Source: a bacterium (lineage in GTDB: Bacteria; Patescibacteriota; Minisyncoccia; Phycocordibacterales; JAKAEA01). From it: a stretch of DNA of 52,490 bases. Shown here one piece after another: positions 46,197-52,490 of this stretch; position 1 is the first letter of the stretch, and every line of letters starts with the position of its first letter. The translations under genes were made by a program, and so were the position numbers. The DNA is taken from assembly GCA_021785065.1 (NCBI GenBank), contig JAJYGQ010000020.1:1-52490 (forward strand). The letters run 5' to 3'. The notes beneath the pieces are model-generated. The model was not told the DNA's origin and did no database searches. It was given only the letters and a program-made list of their open reading frames with translations.

Positions 46197-46706
46197 TTAC
46201 TTTTTCTCAATGACGACGATAAGACCCTTTGGCCCTTTTTTAGGCGCTTCGGCGATCTTATATTCTTCGCTGATGAGGTGCAGTACGCGCTCCATTCGTT
46301 CCTTGAGGAAGTTGAAGTCCATGTACTTAGACCGGCCAATTAAAAAGAGCTCAATCTTGACCCGATGGCCTTCGCGAAGCCATTCTGAGGCTTTTCTGGC
46401 CTTAAGATCAAGGTCGTGCTCGCCAGTACCGATTTTGACCTGGATATTCTTAGTTTCCGTGGTCTTACTTTTGGCTTTAGCGGCTCGCTCTTTCTTGCTT
46501 TCAGCGTACAGAAATTTACCATATTCCATCAATTTTGCAATAGGTGGCACAGTATTGGGAGAAATTTCAATTAAATCAACGCCTCGCTCCTCGGCAAGCT
46601 TGAGTGCGTCCGAAAGTGGCATTACTCCAATATTTCCCTCATCGCCGATAACCCGGATTTCCGGGGCGATGATTTGATGGTTGATGCGTGTGCGAGGTTT
46701 AGGCAG
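46197..46706 (-). CDS. infC: Translation initiation factor IF-3, likely CTG start
   Basis: The first ATG (46622) would lose the N terminus. In frame upstream the sequence continues as PKPRTRINHQIIAPEIRVIG and DEGNIGV, the conserved IF-3 opening, up to a TAG. No ATG, GTG or TTG occurs between that stop and RIN. CTG at 46706 is the only near-standard start in this stretch. It is directly preceded by ACTACT, the element found before other translation genes. The 169-residue product then matches the family in length and domains (YGKFLYAESKKE, IGTGEHDLDLKARKASEWLREGHRVKI). E. coli infC uses AUU, which allows IF-3 to repress its own start; the same control is likely here. Confidence 0.9.
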   Translation of the reverse strand: MPKPRTRINHQIIAPEIRVIGDEGNIGVMPLSDALKLAEERGVDLIEISPNTVPPIAKLMEYGKFLYAESKKERAAKAKSKTTETKNIQVKIGTGEHDLDLKARKASEWLREGHRVKIELFLIGRSKYMDFNFLKERMERVLHLISEEYKIAEAPKKGPKGLIVVIEKK

Positions 46707-46795
46707 AGTAGTGAAAAATGATTGCTAAATTAGCGTCGGAATTGTGTGCTAGGATAATAGGACTATACCATAAGAGGGTTTACTACTCAATAATG

Positions 46796-47180
46796 TGGTG
46801 GAGATGGGCGGAATCGAACCGCCGTGCAGGAGGGATTCAAAAGATGATTCTACGATGTGTAGCTGCTTTTAAAAGTTTAGGCTAAGCGGATAAGAAAGAA
46901 GCAAAATTTCCAAAAAGCCGAGTCGCTTACATTCGGCGGGCCGCGCGACGCTGGCTAGCTATAGTCCGGAAATGAGCATCGACTACCAGCGGACGGACGC
47001 CGCTGGCGCGATGTCGCTTAGGCCGTAGCGTAAGCGAATGCAGGAGCGCCCTTAAAGTAAGGGGAGGCTACGCTGCCAAGTGCTGTAGTGGCACTTAAAA
47101 GTTTGTGTCGGATTTAGGAGCGGACACCGCTCCACATCGCTCATCAAGTGAACAAACTCCTGTCTAGGCCGATCATCCCC
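46796..47180 (-). ncRNA. ssrA: Transfer-messenger RNA (tmRNA)
   Basis: The 3' end reads GGTTCGATTCCGCCCATCTCCACCA in part (T arm, then CATCTCC-ACCA); the 5' GGGGATG pairs with CATCTCC with one G-T. CCA is encoded. Pseudoknot 1 is clear: GAGCG/CGCTC and GTGTC/GACAC interleaved near 47107-47136. Twelve bases after it a 24-codon frame (47092-47018) begins with GCC and ends in TAA: the tag starts ATTALGSV and ends PAFAYATA. It ends in -ATA instead of the usual -LAA. tmRNA rescues stalled ribosomes and tags the chain for proteolysis. smpB lies just upstream on the same strand. Confidence 0.96.
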
Positions 47181-47286
47181 CGCCAGAGTTCAAGAAAAAA
47201 TAAAATTTTTCTAAAACACTCGCGGTGGAAGACTTCCCGACAGAATTTAATTTTCAAAGACTCTTTTATATATACGAACGACCAGG

Positions 47287-47748
47287 CTATCGGTCACTAT
47301 ATTCTCGGCGGATGGCGCGCTCGGTGTCACGTCGCTTGATGGTTTCGCGTTTGTCGAATTTTTTCTTGCCGCGCGCCAAAACGATTTCAAGCTTTAGTTT
47401 ACGGCCTTTATTATACACTGAAATAGGCACTATTGTCAATCCTTTGGCAGAGCCGGTGCCGACGCTTGCCAGGCGGCTGATTTCAGGGCGAGTGAGCAGG
47501 AGTTTGCGCGGTCGATCGCTGGCCGCTTCGCTATTGCCGCCGGCAATGTTGCCAGGCTGATAGGGAGGAATGTCTAATTTTTCTAGCCATGCTTGGCTGC
47601 CACGCACGATAACATAGGCACCATCAAGCGAGCCGCGCCCGGCGCGGAGCGATTTTACCTCAGCGCCGCCAAGTTCAATACCAGCTTCAAAATGCTCGAG
47701 AAACTCGTAATTGAAACTGGCTTTGCGGTTAGAAATTAAAGTTGCCAT
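47287..47748 (-). CDS. smpB: tmRNA-binding protein SmpB
   Basis: The 153-residue protein has SNRKASFNYEFLEHFEAGIELGG (key parts ISNRKASFNYEF, AGIELGGAEVKSLRAG), LDIPPYQPGN, and the C-terminal LVLARGKKKFDKRETIKRRD type tail (LARGKKKFDKRETIKRRD). SmpB escorts tmRNA into stalled ribosomes. I chose MATLISNR at 47748; the earlier in-frame ATGs lie upstream of the predicted start site of the extended -10 box at 47770-47762. Divergent from ftsH and 106 bases from ssrA. Confidence 0.95.
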   Translation of the reverse strand: MATLISNRKASFNYEFLEHFEAGIELGGAEVKSLRAGRGSLDGAYVIVRGSQAWLEKLDIPPYQPGNIAGGNSEAASDRPRKLLLTRPEISRLASVGTGSAKGLTIVPISVYNKGRKLKLEIVLARGKKKFDKRETIKRRDTERAIRREYSDR

Positions 47749-47761
47749 AGGCAATAACATC

Positions 47762-47770
47762 ATCCTAGCA
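47762..47770 (-). promoter_or_regulatory. Extended -10 promoter of smpB
   Basis: The minus strand reads TGC-TAGGAT 13 bases before the ATG at 47748. The expected start near 47755 excludes the upstream in-frame ATGs. Confidence 0.5.
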
Positions 47771-47788
47771 AATCTTTGGCCACTGTTG

Positions 47789-47794
47789 TAGAAT
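47789..47794 (+). promoter_or_regulatory. -10 box of ftsH
   Basis: TAGAAT lies 9 bases before the ftsH ATG; the expected start is about 3 bases upstream of the start codon. No strong -35 is visible. Confidence 0.45.
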
Positions 47795-47803
47795 GTAGAC
47801 CCT

Positions 47804-49855
47804 ATGGAAGAAAATCTCTCTTTAGAAAAAAACGAAGAGTCTGAGATGTCGCCGGAAGAAAATACGGATCCAGCTGACTTTGACGATTCGTTTCTTACTA
47901 CTCATCAGGGCCAGGAATCATCCTCTGGACGTCATCGCGAATTGCCACCACGACTACCAACCGGTCCGCGTCAACCTAATCGCCGCCCTACCAATCAATT
48001 CATTCGTAATATTTTAACAGGGCTCTTCATTTTGCTTATTATTGTAAGTGTCTATTCGCTTATCGCTGGAAATCCAAACAAAAATAATGAAATTCCTTTA
48101 ACACAAGTAGCAAGCGATGTGATGGCGGGGAAGGTTACGGCAATTGATGTAAACGGCGACGCTTTAACCGTGCACTATGACACCACTGATACAGTTGTTA
48201 AACAATCGCAAAAAGAAGATCAAAGCTCGCTTATTGCGCAGTTGCAAGGTCTCGGTGTTCCCTCAAGTAAGATTGCGGCCGTAACTATTAATGTACAAAG
48301 TCCGAGTGGTTGGAGTTACTGGCTTTCCAATATTATTATTCCTGTTATTTTGCCACTCGTGGTGCTGTTGGTGCTGGCCTGGTTTATTGTTCGCCAAATG
48401 CGCGGGGCGGGTATGCAAGCGTTTACCTTTGGCCAATCGAAAGCCCGTATCATTTCGCCTGATGATACGAAACAACGTGTGACCTTTAAAGATGTTGCGG
48501 GCGCTAAAGAAGCTAAAGAGGAGCTTATGGAAATCGTCGATTTTCTGAAAAATCCGCGGAAGTTTATTGAAATTGGCGCGCGTATCCCGAAAGGTATTAT
48601 TTTGATGGGGCCGCCGGGCTCTGGTAAAACGCTGCTCGCTCGGGCGGTGAGCGGGGAAGCGCGCGTCGCGTTCTTCTCCATTTCCGGTAGCGAGTTCGTG
48701 GAAATGTTTGTTGGCGTCGGTGCGTCACGGGTGCGCGATCTTTTTAAACTCGCTAAGCAAGCGGCGCCGGCCATTATTTTCGTTGATGAAATTGATGCAG
48801 TCGGCCGGGTGCGTGGCACGGGCGTGGGCGGCGGCAATGACGAGCGTGAACAAACACTCAATCAAATTCTCGTGGAGATGGATGGTTTCGAGCCGAATGA
48901 AAAGGTGATTGTAATGGCCGCGACCAATCGCCCCGATGTTCTGGATCCGGCTCTTTTGCGTCCCGGTCGCTTTGACCGCCGCGTGGTAATTGATTTACCC
49001 GATCGGCAAGATCGTCTCGAAATTTTACGTATCCATGCCCGTATGAAGCCGTTTGCTGAAGATGTTAACCTGGAAGTTATTGCCGAGCGCACGCCAGGTT
49101 TTAGCGGCGCCGATCTCTATTCGCTGATGAATGAAGGTGCTATTTTGGCGGCGCGGGAAAATCGCACCAAGGTTTCTCAATATGATCTAATTCGTTCCAT
49201 TGAAAAGGTAATGCTTGGTCCAGAGCGCAAGAGCCATATTCTTTCCAAGCACGAAAAAGAAATTACCGCCTACCACGAAGCTGGTCATGCGCTCGTTGCC
49301 TCTGTGTTACCTAACGCCGACCCGGTGCATAAAATTTCTATTATTTCTCGCGGGCGAGCCGCCGGCTACACCTTGAAGCTACCGCTTGAAGATCGCAAGC
49401 TTCAGTCGCGCAAAGAATTTCTTGATGATATTGCTATGTCGCTCGGTGGTTACGTGACCGAGAAACTCGTCTTTGGTGATGTCACCACTGGTCCTTCCAA
49501 TGATCTTCAGGTTTCGACGGCGATGGCGCGCGATATGGTGACGCGCTACGGTATGAGCGACAAGCTCGGCGCGATTGCCTTAGAAGGTGAAGGTGGTCGC
49601 GCACTTTTTGGCCGCGGCGTAGAAGAAAAAGAACACTCCGAAAAAGTAGCGGGGGAAATTGATGCTGAAGTCTCGCGCATTATGAGCGATGCTCTTAAAC
49701 GCGCTGAAGATATCGTCAAAAAATACCGTCCATTGCTCGATGTGATTGCAAAGCGTCTTATTGCGGTGGAAACTATTGAGCGAACAGAATTTGATCAAAT
49801 GCTCACGGCGCATGGTGTTACTCTCAAAAAGAAAATAGCCGAGTCAGAAAAATAA
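47804..49855 (+). CDS. ftsH: ATP-dependent zinc metalloprotease FtsH
   Basis: The 683 residues show an acidic, Pro/Arg-rich N-terminal extension (about 65), TM1 ([19 protein letters not shown]), a periplasmic domain, TM2 ([20 protein letters not shown]), then an AAA+ module with Walker A GPPGSGKT, Walker B IIFVDEID, and the SRH with RPGRFDRR. The zinc protease domain has HEAGH and, further on, the third ligand region (GPSNDLQ). FtsH removes damaged and short-lived membrane and cytosolic proteins. The extension before TM1 is longer than typical, where TM1 lies near the N terminus. Confidence 0.97.
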   Translation: MEENLSLEKNEESEMSPEENTDPADFDDSFLTTHQGQESSSGRHRELPPRLPTGPRQPNRRPTNQFIRNILTGLFILLIIVSVYSLIAGNPNKNNEIPLTQVASDVMAGKVTAIDVNGDALTVHYDTTDTVVKQSQKEDQSSLIAQLQGLGVPSSKIAAVTINVQSPSGWSYWLSNIIIPVILPLVVLLVLAWFIVRQMRGAGMQAFTFGQSKARIISPDDTKQRVTFKDVAGAKEAKEELMEIVDFLKNPRKFIEIGARIPKGIILMGPPGSGKTLLARAVSGEARVAFFSISGSEFVEMFVGVGASRVRDLFKLAKQAAPAIIFVDEIDAVGRVRGTGVGGGNDEREQTLNQILVEMDGFEPNEKVIVMAATNRPDVLDPALLRPGRFDRRVVIDLPDRQDRLEILRIHARMKPFAEDVNLEVIAERTPGFSGADLYSLMNEGAILAARENRTKVSQYDLIRSIEKVMLGPERKSHILSKHEKEITAYHEAGHALVASVLPNADPVHKISIISRGRAAGYTLKLPLEDRKLQSRKEFLDDIAMSLGGYVTEKLVFGDVTTGPSNDLQVSTAMARDMVTRYGMSDKLGAIALEGEGGRALFGRGVEEKEHSEKVAGEIDAEVSRIMSDALKRAEDIVKKYRPLLDVIAKRLIAVETIERTEFDQMLTAHGVTLKKKIAESEK

Positions 49856-49862
49856 TTACGTA

Positions 49863-49891
49863 TTGCTAAGTATCGTGGCGGCCTGTATACT
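49863..49891 (+). promoter_or_regulatory. Sigma-70-type promoter of the 154-residue membrane protein
   Basis: TTGCTA (49863-49868), a 17-base spacer, TATACT (49886-49891). Expected start near 49898, so the leader of about 45 bases includes a strong Shine-Dalgarno sequence. Confidence 0.6.
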
Positions 49892-49930
49892 GCGGGCGGA
49901 CGCATTGTTACGATTGATTGTCCTTTTACA

Positions 49931-49936
49931 AGGAGG
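49931..49936 (+). promoter_or_regulatory. Strong Shine-Dalgarno sequence (AGGAGG), decides a GTG start
   Basis: AGGAGG with a 6-base spacer precedes GTG 49943. An ATG at 49938 in another frame meets a stop after four codons. This is the clearest Shine-Dalgarno sequence in the window; most neighbours have none. Confidence 0.75.
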
Positions 49937-49942
49937 AATGTT

Positions 49943-50407
49943 GTGTTCTTGAATATTCTATTGACGGTTGAATTTGTTGTTGGATGTGTAGCACTGCTCA
50001 GTATCGCTTGTTACTTGTTGTACAAAACAGCGCATCGGGGACGGTTATTGGCTCGTAAAAAAATTGAGCGAACGCCAGCTACGCTGGCTACTCACCAAAA
50101 AACAGCGCGATATACTGTGTTCACATTACTTTGTCTGCTCGTGTATTTAGAGGGAAATCTTATACTCACTGGAGTTCGGGCAACAGATAATGGTGTGATT
50201 CCTGTTTGGTATCTGCTGATGCATGTTTTTGGTTTGGCTGTTCCTGCATTTATCGGACTCTCGCTCGCTGCTTTTGTGTTTACTGGTGAGAGGGTGTCGT
50301 GGCACAATCGCTTAGTGTATACCAGCATCACTCTTTTTTGTCTCGCAGTGCTTACTGGCGTTCCTATGTTTCTCTGGGATGCTTGGCAGATACTGACGCG
50401 ACACTAG
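49943..50407 (+). CDS. Unknown four-helix membrane protein
   Basis: The 154-residue protein starts with GTG after AGGAGG. Four membrane helices are visible: VEFVVGCVALLSIACYLLY, YTVFTLLCLLVYLEGNLIL, YLLMHVFGLAVPAFIGLSLAAFVF, and VYTSITLFCLAVLTGVPMFL. His residues lie at helix borders (ATHQKTARY, LLMHVFG, VSWHNRLVY), a layout that recalls small heme- or copper-associated membrane families such as DUF420; I cannot confirm this. It has its own promoter and terminator, so it is a single gene. Confidence 0.75.
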   Translation: MFLNILLTVEFVVGCVALLSIACYLLYKTAHRGRLLARKKIERTPATLATHQKTARYTVFTLLCLLVYLEGNLILTGVRATDNGVIPVWYLLMHVFGLAVPAFIGLSLAAFVFTGERVSWHNRLVYTSITLFCLAVLTGVPMFLWDAWQILTRH

Positions 50408-50423
50408 AAGAAAATTTCCTACG

Positions 50424-50455
50424 CGGCTTGTGGAATAAACCACACGCCGTTTTTT
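50424..50455 (+). terminator. Intrinsic terminator after the membrane protein gene
   Basis: CGGC-T-TGTGG pairs with CCACA-C-GCCG with one mismatch, closing an AATAAA loop, followed by six T. Confidence 0.85.
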
Positions 50456-50468
50456 ATATGCAAAAATA

Positions 50469-50491
50469 AACCGACCTTATGATGGTCGGTT
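50469..50491 (-). terminator. Intrinsic terminator of the 61-residue ORF
   Basis: On the minus strand ACCGACC-ATCATAA-GGTCGGT is followed by TTATTTTT, about 22 bases after the stop at 50513. Confidence 0.75.
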
Positions 50492-50512
50492 GGTTGATAC
50501 ACCCCTTATTAA

Positions 50513-50698
50513 TTATGTGTCATTGAACACCGCGGTGGCAATTGCAATGTGGTGTTCGGTTGGTGCGGTGATGGTCACTTTTCCATCTTTAGTTACACCT
50601 ATTTGTACGTTAGAAATTCGATCCTGTACTCTCTGTAAAAAACGCTCCCGTCTTTCTGGGTCGGGTATCAAAAACACTTTTTGTTCCATTACTTCCAT
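50513..50698 (-). CDS. Unknown 61-residue protein
   Basis: The ORF reads MEVMEQKVFLIPDPERRERF, then LQRVQDRISNVQIGVTKDGK and VTITAPTEHHIAIATAVFND. It has the full set of expression signals: a promoter (TTGCAA-16-TACTAT), a Shine-Dalgarno sequence AAGGAG 6 bases before ATG, and a terminator. It is therefore very likely a real gene despite its size. It looks like a small alpha/beta domain; no family is recognised. Confidence 0.75.
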   Translation of the reverse strand: MEVMEQKVFLIPDPERRERFLQRVQDRISNVQIGVTKDGKVTITAPTEHHIAIATAVFNDT

Positions 50699-50731
50699 GG
50701 CTAACTCCTTATAAAACAGTGTTCTGTCGCT

Positions 50732-50759
50732 ATAGTAGCTCTTTTTCCAATAATTGCAA
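50732..50759 (-). promoter_or_regulatory. Sigma-70-type promoter of the 61-residue ORF
   Basis: On the minus strand TTGCAA (50759-50754), a 16-base spacer, and TACTAT (50737-50732). The expected start near 50725 leaves a leader that includes AAGGAG. Confidence 0.55.
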
Positions 50760-50854
50760 GAAGAAAAAATTACTAGAAAATAGTGTTTTATTCTTTCCTA
50801 TCGGTATAATTAGCCTCCATTTTTCTTGGAAATTACTCCACGTTTAAGTCATTA

Positions 50855-50863
50855 TGCTACTAT
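50855..50863 (+). promoter_or_regulatory. Extended -10 promoter, leaderless arrangement (DUF167 gene)
   Basis: TGC-TACTAT ends 6 bases before ATG 50870, the same geometry as at several other genes in the window. Confidence 0.55.
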
Positions 50864-50869
50864 CTATTT

Positions 50870-51094
50870 ATGTATATAAAAGCGCGTGTTGCTGCTGGTG
50901 CCAGAATTGATCGCTTAACCCAAACCTCAAAAGACCATTTTGAGATATCGGTTAAAGAAAAAGCTGAGCGCAACTTGGCAAATATGAAAGTTATTGAGCT
51001 TGTCGCTTGTCATTATTCTATACCAAAGGGGAAGGTAAGAATTGTTACCGGTCACCATTCGGCAAGTAAAATAATGTCTATTGAGGTATCATAA
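50870..51094 (+). CDS. DUF167 family protein (YggU-like)
   Basis: The 74 residues match the small DUF167 fold: MYIKARVAAGARIDRLTQTS, FEISVKEKAERNLANMKVIEL and KGKVRIVTGHHSASKIMSIE. Known pattern is V.P.A+...I.......+.I.+.A.P..GKAN..+I..LA......+..V.+..G..S+.K. The function is unknown. Here the usual GKAN reads RNLAN. Next gene starts 5 bases after its stop, so they are probably cotranscribed. Confidence 0.9.
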   Translation: MYIKARVAAGARIDRLTQTSKDHFEISVKEKAERNLANMKVIELVACHYSIPKGKVRIVTGHHSASKIMSIEVS

Positions 51095-51099
51095 AAAAC

Positions 51100-51843
51100 A
51101 TGCATAAAATTTTTCAATTCTTCAATAATCAATTTGTGCCAGTAGGAGCAATTCTTGGTCTGGCTCTTATTATCGCTGCGCTTATTGGTGCCTGGACAGC
51201 GATTACGGTTAAAAATGCCAACAATACGCTAACGGTTACTGGCTCGGCAACAGCAAATGTTTCGGCTGACACTGCAAAATGGACGGTGACTGACAATCGT
51301 ACAGTATTTCAAGCGGACATCCCTTCGGCTACGACACAGGTAATTGCTGACACTAAATTAATCACCGCTTTTTTCACTGACGCAGGTATTTCCGCATCAA
51401 ATATTACCCTTGGTGCCGTTCACACTAACCAGGATTATTCCTACATGAAGTCTGACGTAAATACGCCAACACAATATACAGTGTCACAAAGTGTTACCGT
51501 CACTTCTGATAATCCTAAACTTATTCAAAAACTATCGCAGAATACGTCGTCACTTACTGATAAGGGTCTGATTCTAAATGTTCAAGATCCACAATACTTT
51601 CTCTCAAATTTGCCACAGTATCGTATTTCGTTAGCAGGTGCGGCTATGCAAGACGCGCGAGCGCGTGCAGAACAGATTGTGAAGGGAAGCGGGTCGGTTG
51701 GCCCACTTCGTTCAGCGTCAACGGGAGCGGTGCAGGTAATGGCTGCTAATTCTATTGATGTCTCTGATTTTGGTACTTACGACACGAGTACTATTGAAAA
51801 AACTGTGATGGTTACGGTTCGCGCTACGTTTTCAGTGAACTAA
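51100..51843 (+). CDS. SIMPL-domain (DUF541) membrane-anchored surface protein
   Basis: The 247 residues start with an N-terminal membrane helix (FVPVGAILGLALIIAALIGAW), then TLTVTGSATANVSADTAKWTV, which is the typical SIMPL opening. Core elements follow (ITAFFTDAGISASNITLGAV, YTVSQSVTVTS, AAMQDARARAEQIVKGSG, MVTVRATFSV). SIMPL proteins are periplasmic or surface proteins of unclear role. Its end overlaps the convergent PAP2 gene by 4 bases. Confidence 0.9.
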   Translation: MHKIFQFFNNQFVPVGAILGLALIIAALIGAWTAITVKNANNTLTVTGSATANVSADTAKWTVTDNRTVFQADIPSATTQVIADTKLITAFFTDAGISASNITLGAVHTNQDYSYMKSDVNTPTQYTVSQSVTVTSDNPKLIQKLSQNTSSLTDKGLILNVQDPQYFLSNLPQYRISLAGAAMQDARARAEQIVKGSGSVGPLRSASTGAVQVMAANSIDVSDFGTYDTSTIEKTVMVTVRATFSVN

Positions 51844-52316
51844 AAGGAGTGTCGCATCTTGTTTTTAGTGCGACGAGCGAGGATCCAATGCCATGCTGAT
51901 ACAGCAATGAGGGCGAAGAGTATGCTCGCTAACACATCCAGAGGATGGTGGACGCCGACATATACACGAGCGACGGCAATGATGCCGGTGATAATCCATA
52001 AGACAGTACCTAACCATTTATTCCAATACATACCAACCGCCGCGAAAGCTGCTGCCAAGAGTGTGTGGTCTGAAGGAAAACCATTGTCAGAAGTGTGGGA
52101 AATAAGGGGAATAAAATGATCGACAACGAACGGTCGCGGATCAACGTATACGTGATTAGCAATGAGGCCAAATATCCACGTTAGCAATCCCGCCGGCACG
52201 GCAAAAAGTGCCAGGCGTAACCACGATGCTCGCGGTTGGTGTATAAAATATGCGCCCAGGATAATAATCGGTGCTATAAAAAGATATTCCGCCGAGAAAA
52301 TAAAAAATAAATTCAT
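51840..52316 (-). CDS. PAP2-family membrane phosphatase (undecaprenyl-diphosphatase-like)
   Basis: The 158-residue protein has about five membrane helices and the three phosphatase motifs: VYVDPRPF (motif 1 region, with the Arg-Pro but no clear Lys), GFPSDHTLLAAA (motif 2 with the PSDH core), and ARVYVGVHHPLDVLAS (motif 3 with R...GVHHPLDV, catalytic His). It is small for the family. It probably removes a phosphate from a lipid phosphate such as undecaprenyl diphosphate (inference). Convergent with the SIMPL gene. Confidence 0.9.
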   Translation of the reverse strand: MNLFFIFSAEYLFIAPIIILGAYFIHQPRASWLRLALFAVPAGLLTWIFGLIANHVYVDPRPFVVDHFIPLISHTSDNGFPSDHTLLAAAFAAVGMYWNKWLGTVLWIITGIIAVARVYVGVHHPLDVLASILFALIAVSAWHWILARRTKNKMRHSF

Positions 52317-52367
52317 TATATGTTTGTAGCACGTTTTGCGTTGGTAAACTAGAGGTTGAGCAAAGTT

Positions 52368-52396
52368 AAAAAATCAACCGCTGCGGTTGATTTTTT
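52368..52396. terminator. Bidirectional intrinsic terminator
   Basis: AATCAACCG-CTG-CGGTTGATT with A and T runs on both sides. It lies upstream of the minus-strand PAP2 gene, so on the plus strand it isolates the last gene from transcription coming from the left. Confidence 0.7.
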
Positions 52397-52435
52397 GTAA
52401 TAAAGAAGCTCACATTCACGAAACAGTATGGTATT

Positions 52436-52444
52436 TGTTATAGT
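52436..52444 (+). promoter_or_regulatory. Extended -10 promoter, leaderless arrangement (last gene)
   Basis: TGT-TATAGT ends 6 bases before ATG 52451, again placing the expected transcription start at the start codon. Confidence 0.5.
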
Positions 52445-52450
52445 ATAGTT

Positions 52451-52490
52451 ATGGAAAACTTAGAACATCTTACAGAAGATCATCATTTCA
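52451..52490 (+). CDS. Start of an unknown gene (3' end outside window)
   Basis: ATG 52451 opens a frame reading MENLEHLTEDHHF up to the window edge. The leaderless promoter geometry upstream supports a real start. Too little is visible to assign a family. Confidence 0.45.
   Translation, partial: MENLEHLTEDHHF

Noticed and set aside
46796-46870. tRNA-like 3' end with encoded CCA on the minus strand
   Set aside because: It has no normal anticodon arm of its own. It is the tRNA-like domain of the tmRNA, paired with the 5' end near 47180.
47060-47095. Alternative tmRNA tag frame reading VPLQHLAA with a more usual LAA end
   Set aside because: An in-frame TAA lies directly before it and the frame fits the pseudoknot 1 to resume-codon distance less well than the 24-codon frame, which also ends inside a hairpin as expected.
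1-52490. CRISPR array, transposase or prophage
   Set aside because: No regularly spaced direct repeats, transposase motifs or phage structural genes were found on either strand.
1-52490. UGA recoded as glycine (code 25)
   Set aside because: TGA ends the ATPase gene (41469-41471) and the 63-residue ORF (42804-42806) at sensible places, and core genes show no in-frame TGA apart from the frameshifted rpsN.

Overview
The window is a chromosomal segment of an ultra-small bacterium of the Candidate Phyla Radiation (Patescibacteria), most likely of the Parcubacteria/Paceibacteria lineage. The assignment rests on content and gene style: a compact S10-spc ribosomal cluster without rpmD (uL30), a very short uL24, a trigger factor without its PPIase domain, a Parcubacteria-type uS3 N terminus, type IV pilus genes beside house-keeping genes, and competence genes. 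TGA works as an ordinary stop (it ends the HerA/TraG-like ATPase gene and the 63-residue ORF before ndk), so this is genetic code 11, not the recoded Gracilibacteria/SR1 code. Shine-Dalgarno sequences are almost absent; only two small genes near 50 kb have clear ones.

Layout. 1-6.9 kb: tail of an RNHCP-domain gene, tRNA-Gly(UCC), then a mostly minus-strand block with hup, rny, clpP, tig, ppa and nusA, with rsmE on the plus strand. 7-13.4 kb: a plus-strand type IV pilus operon (pilB, pilC, three minor prepilins and a 655-residue PilX-like surface protein). 13.4-22.2 kb: tpiA-pgk-recJ-rnhA, the ComEC channel, an Fe/Mn superoxide dismutase on the opposite strand, a degenerate ComEC-type metallo-beta-lactamase, bL28 and a site-2 protease. 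22.2-38.6 kb: rpsL-rpsG-fusA, tuf, and the S10-spc cluster from rpsJ to secY-adk-map. 38.6-43.4 kb: a large HerA/TraG-like ATPase, a cassette of small paralogous proteins of unknown function, and ndk. 43.4-45.6 kb: a 6S-like structured RNA candidate, a membrane protein and a beta-CASP RNA nuclease. 45.6-47.8 kb (minus): smpB, ssrA (tmRNA), infC, rpmI and rplT. 47.8-52.5 kb: ftsH, small membrane or unknown genes, a DUF167 protein, a SIMPL protein, a PAP2 phosphatase, and the first codons of another gene.

How it works together. Translation and its quality control dominate: ribosomal proteins, EF-G, EF-Tu, IF-3, trigger factor, methionine aminopeptidase, SecY, tmRNA/SmpB, ClpP and FtsH. RNase Y and the beta-CASP nuclease would handle RNA decay. 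The pilus operon with ComEC and RecJ suggests surface attachment and DNA uptake by a host-dependent cell.

The most notable signals are about gene expression. (i) The hexamer ACTACT directly abuts the start codon of several translation genes (rpsJ, rplC, rplX, rplO, rplT). The same hexamer precedes an in-frame CTG that appears to be the true start of infC. (ii) Many other genes have an extended -10 box (TGn-TAnnnT) placed 6-7 bases before the ATG, which implies leaderless mRNAs. (iii) Divergent gene pairs share promoter elements. Other points to check are the three-gene modular paralog cassette beside the ATPase, two 50-bp GC-rich inverted repeats inside that ATPase gene, the 6S-like RNA, a one-base frameshift in rpsN, and an RNase HI with its hybrid-binding-like domain at the unusual end.
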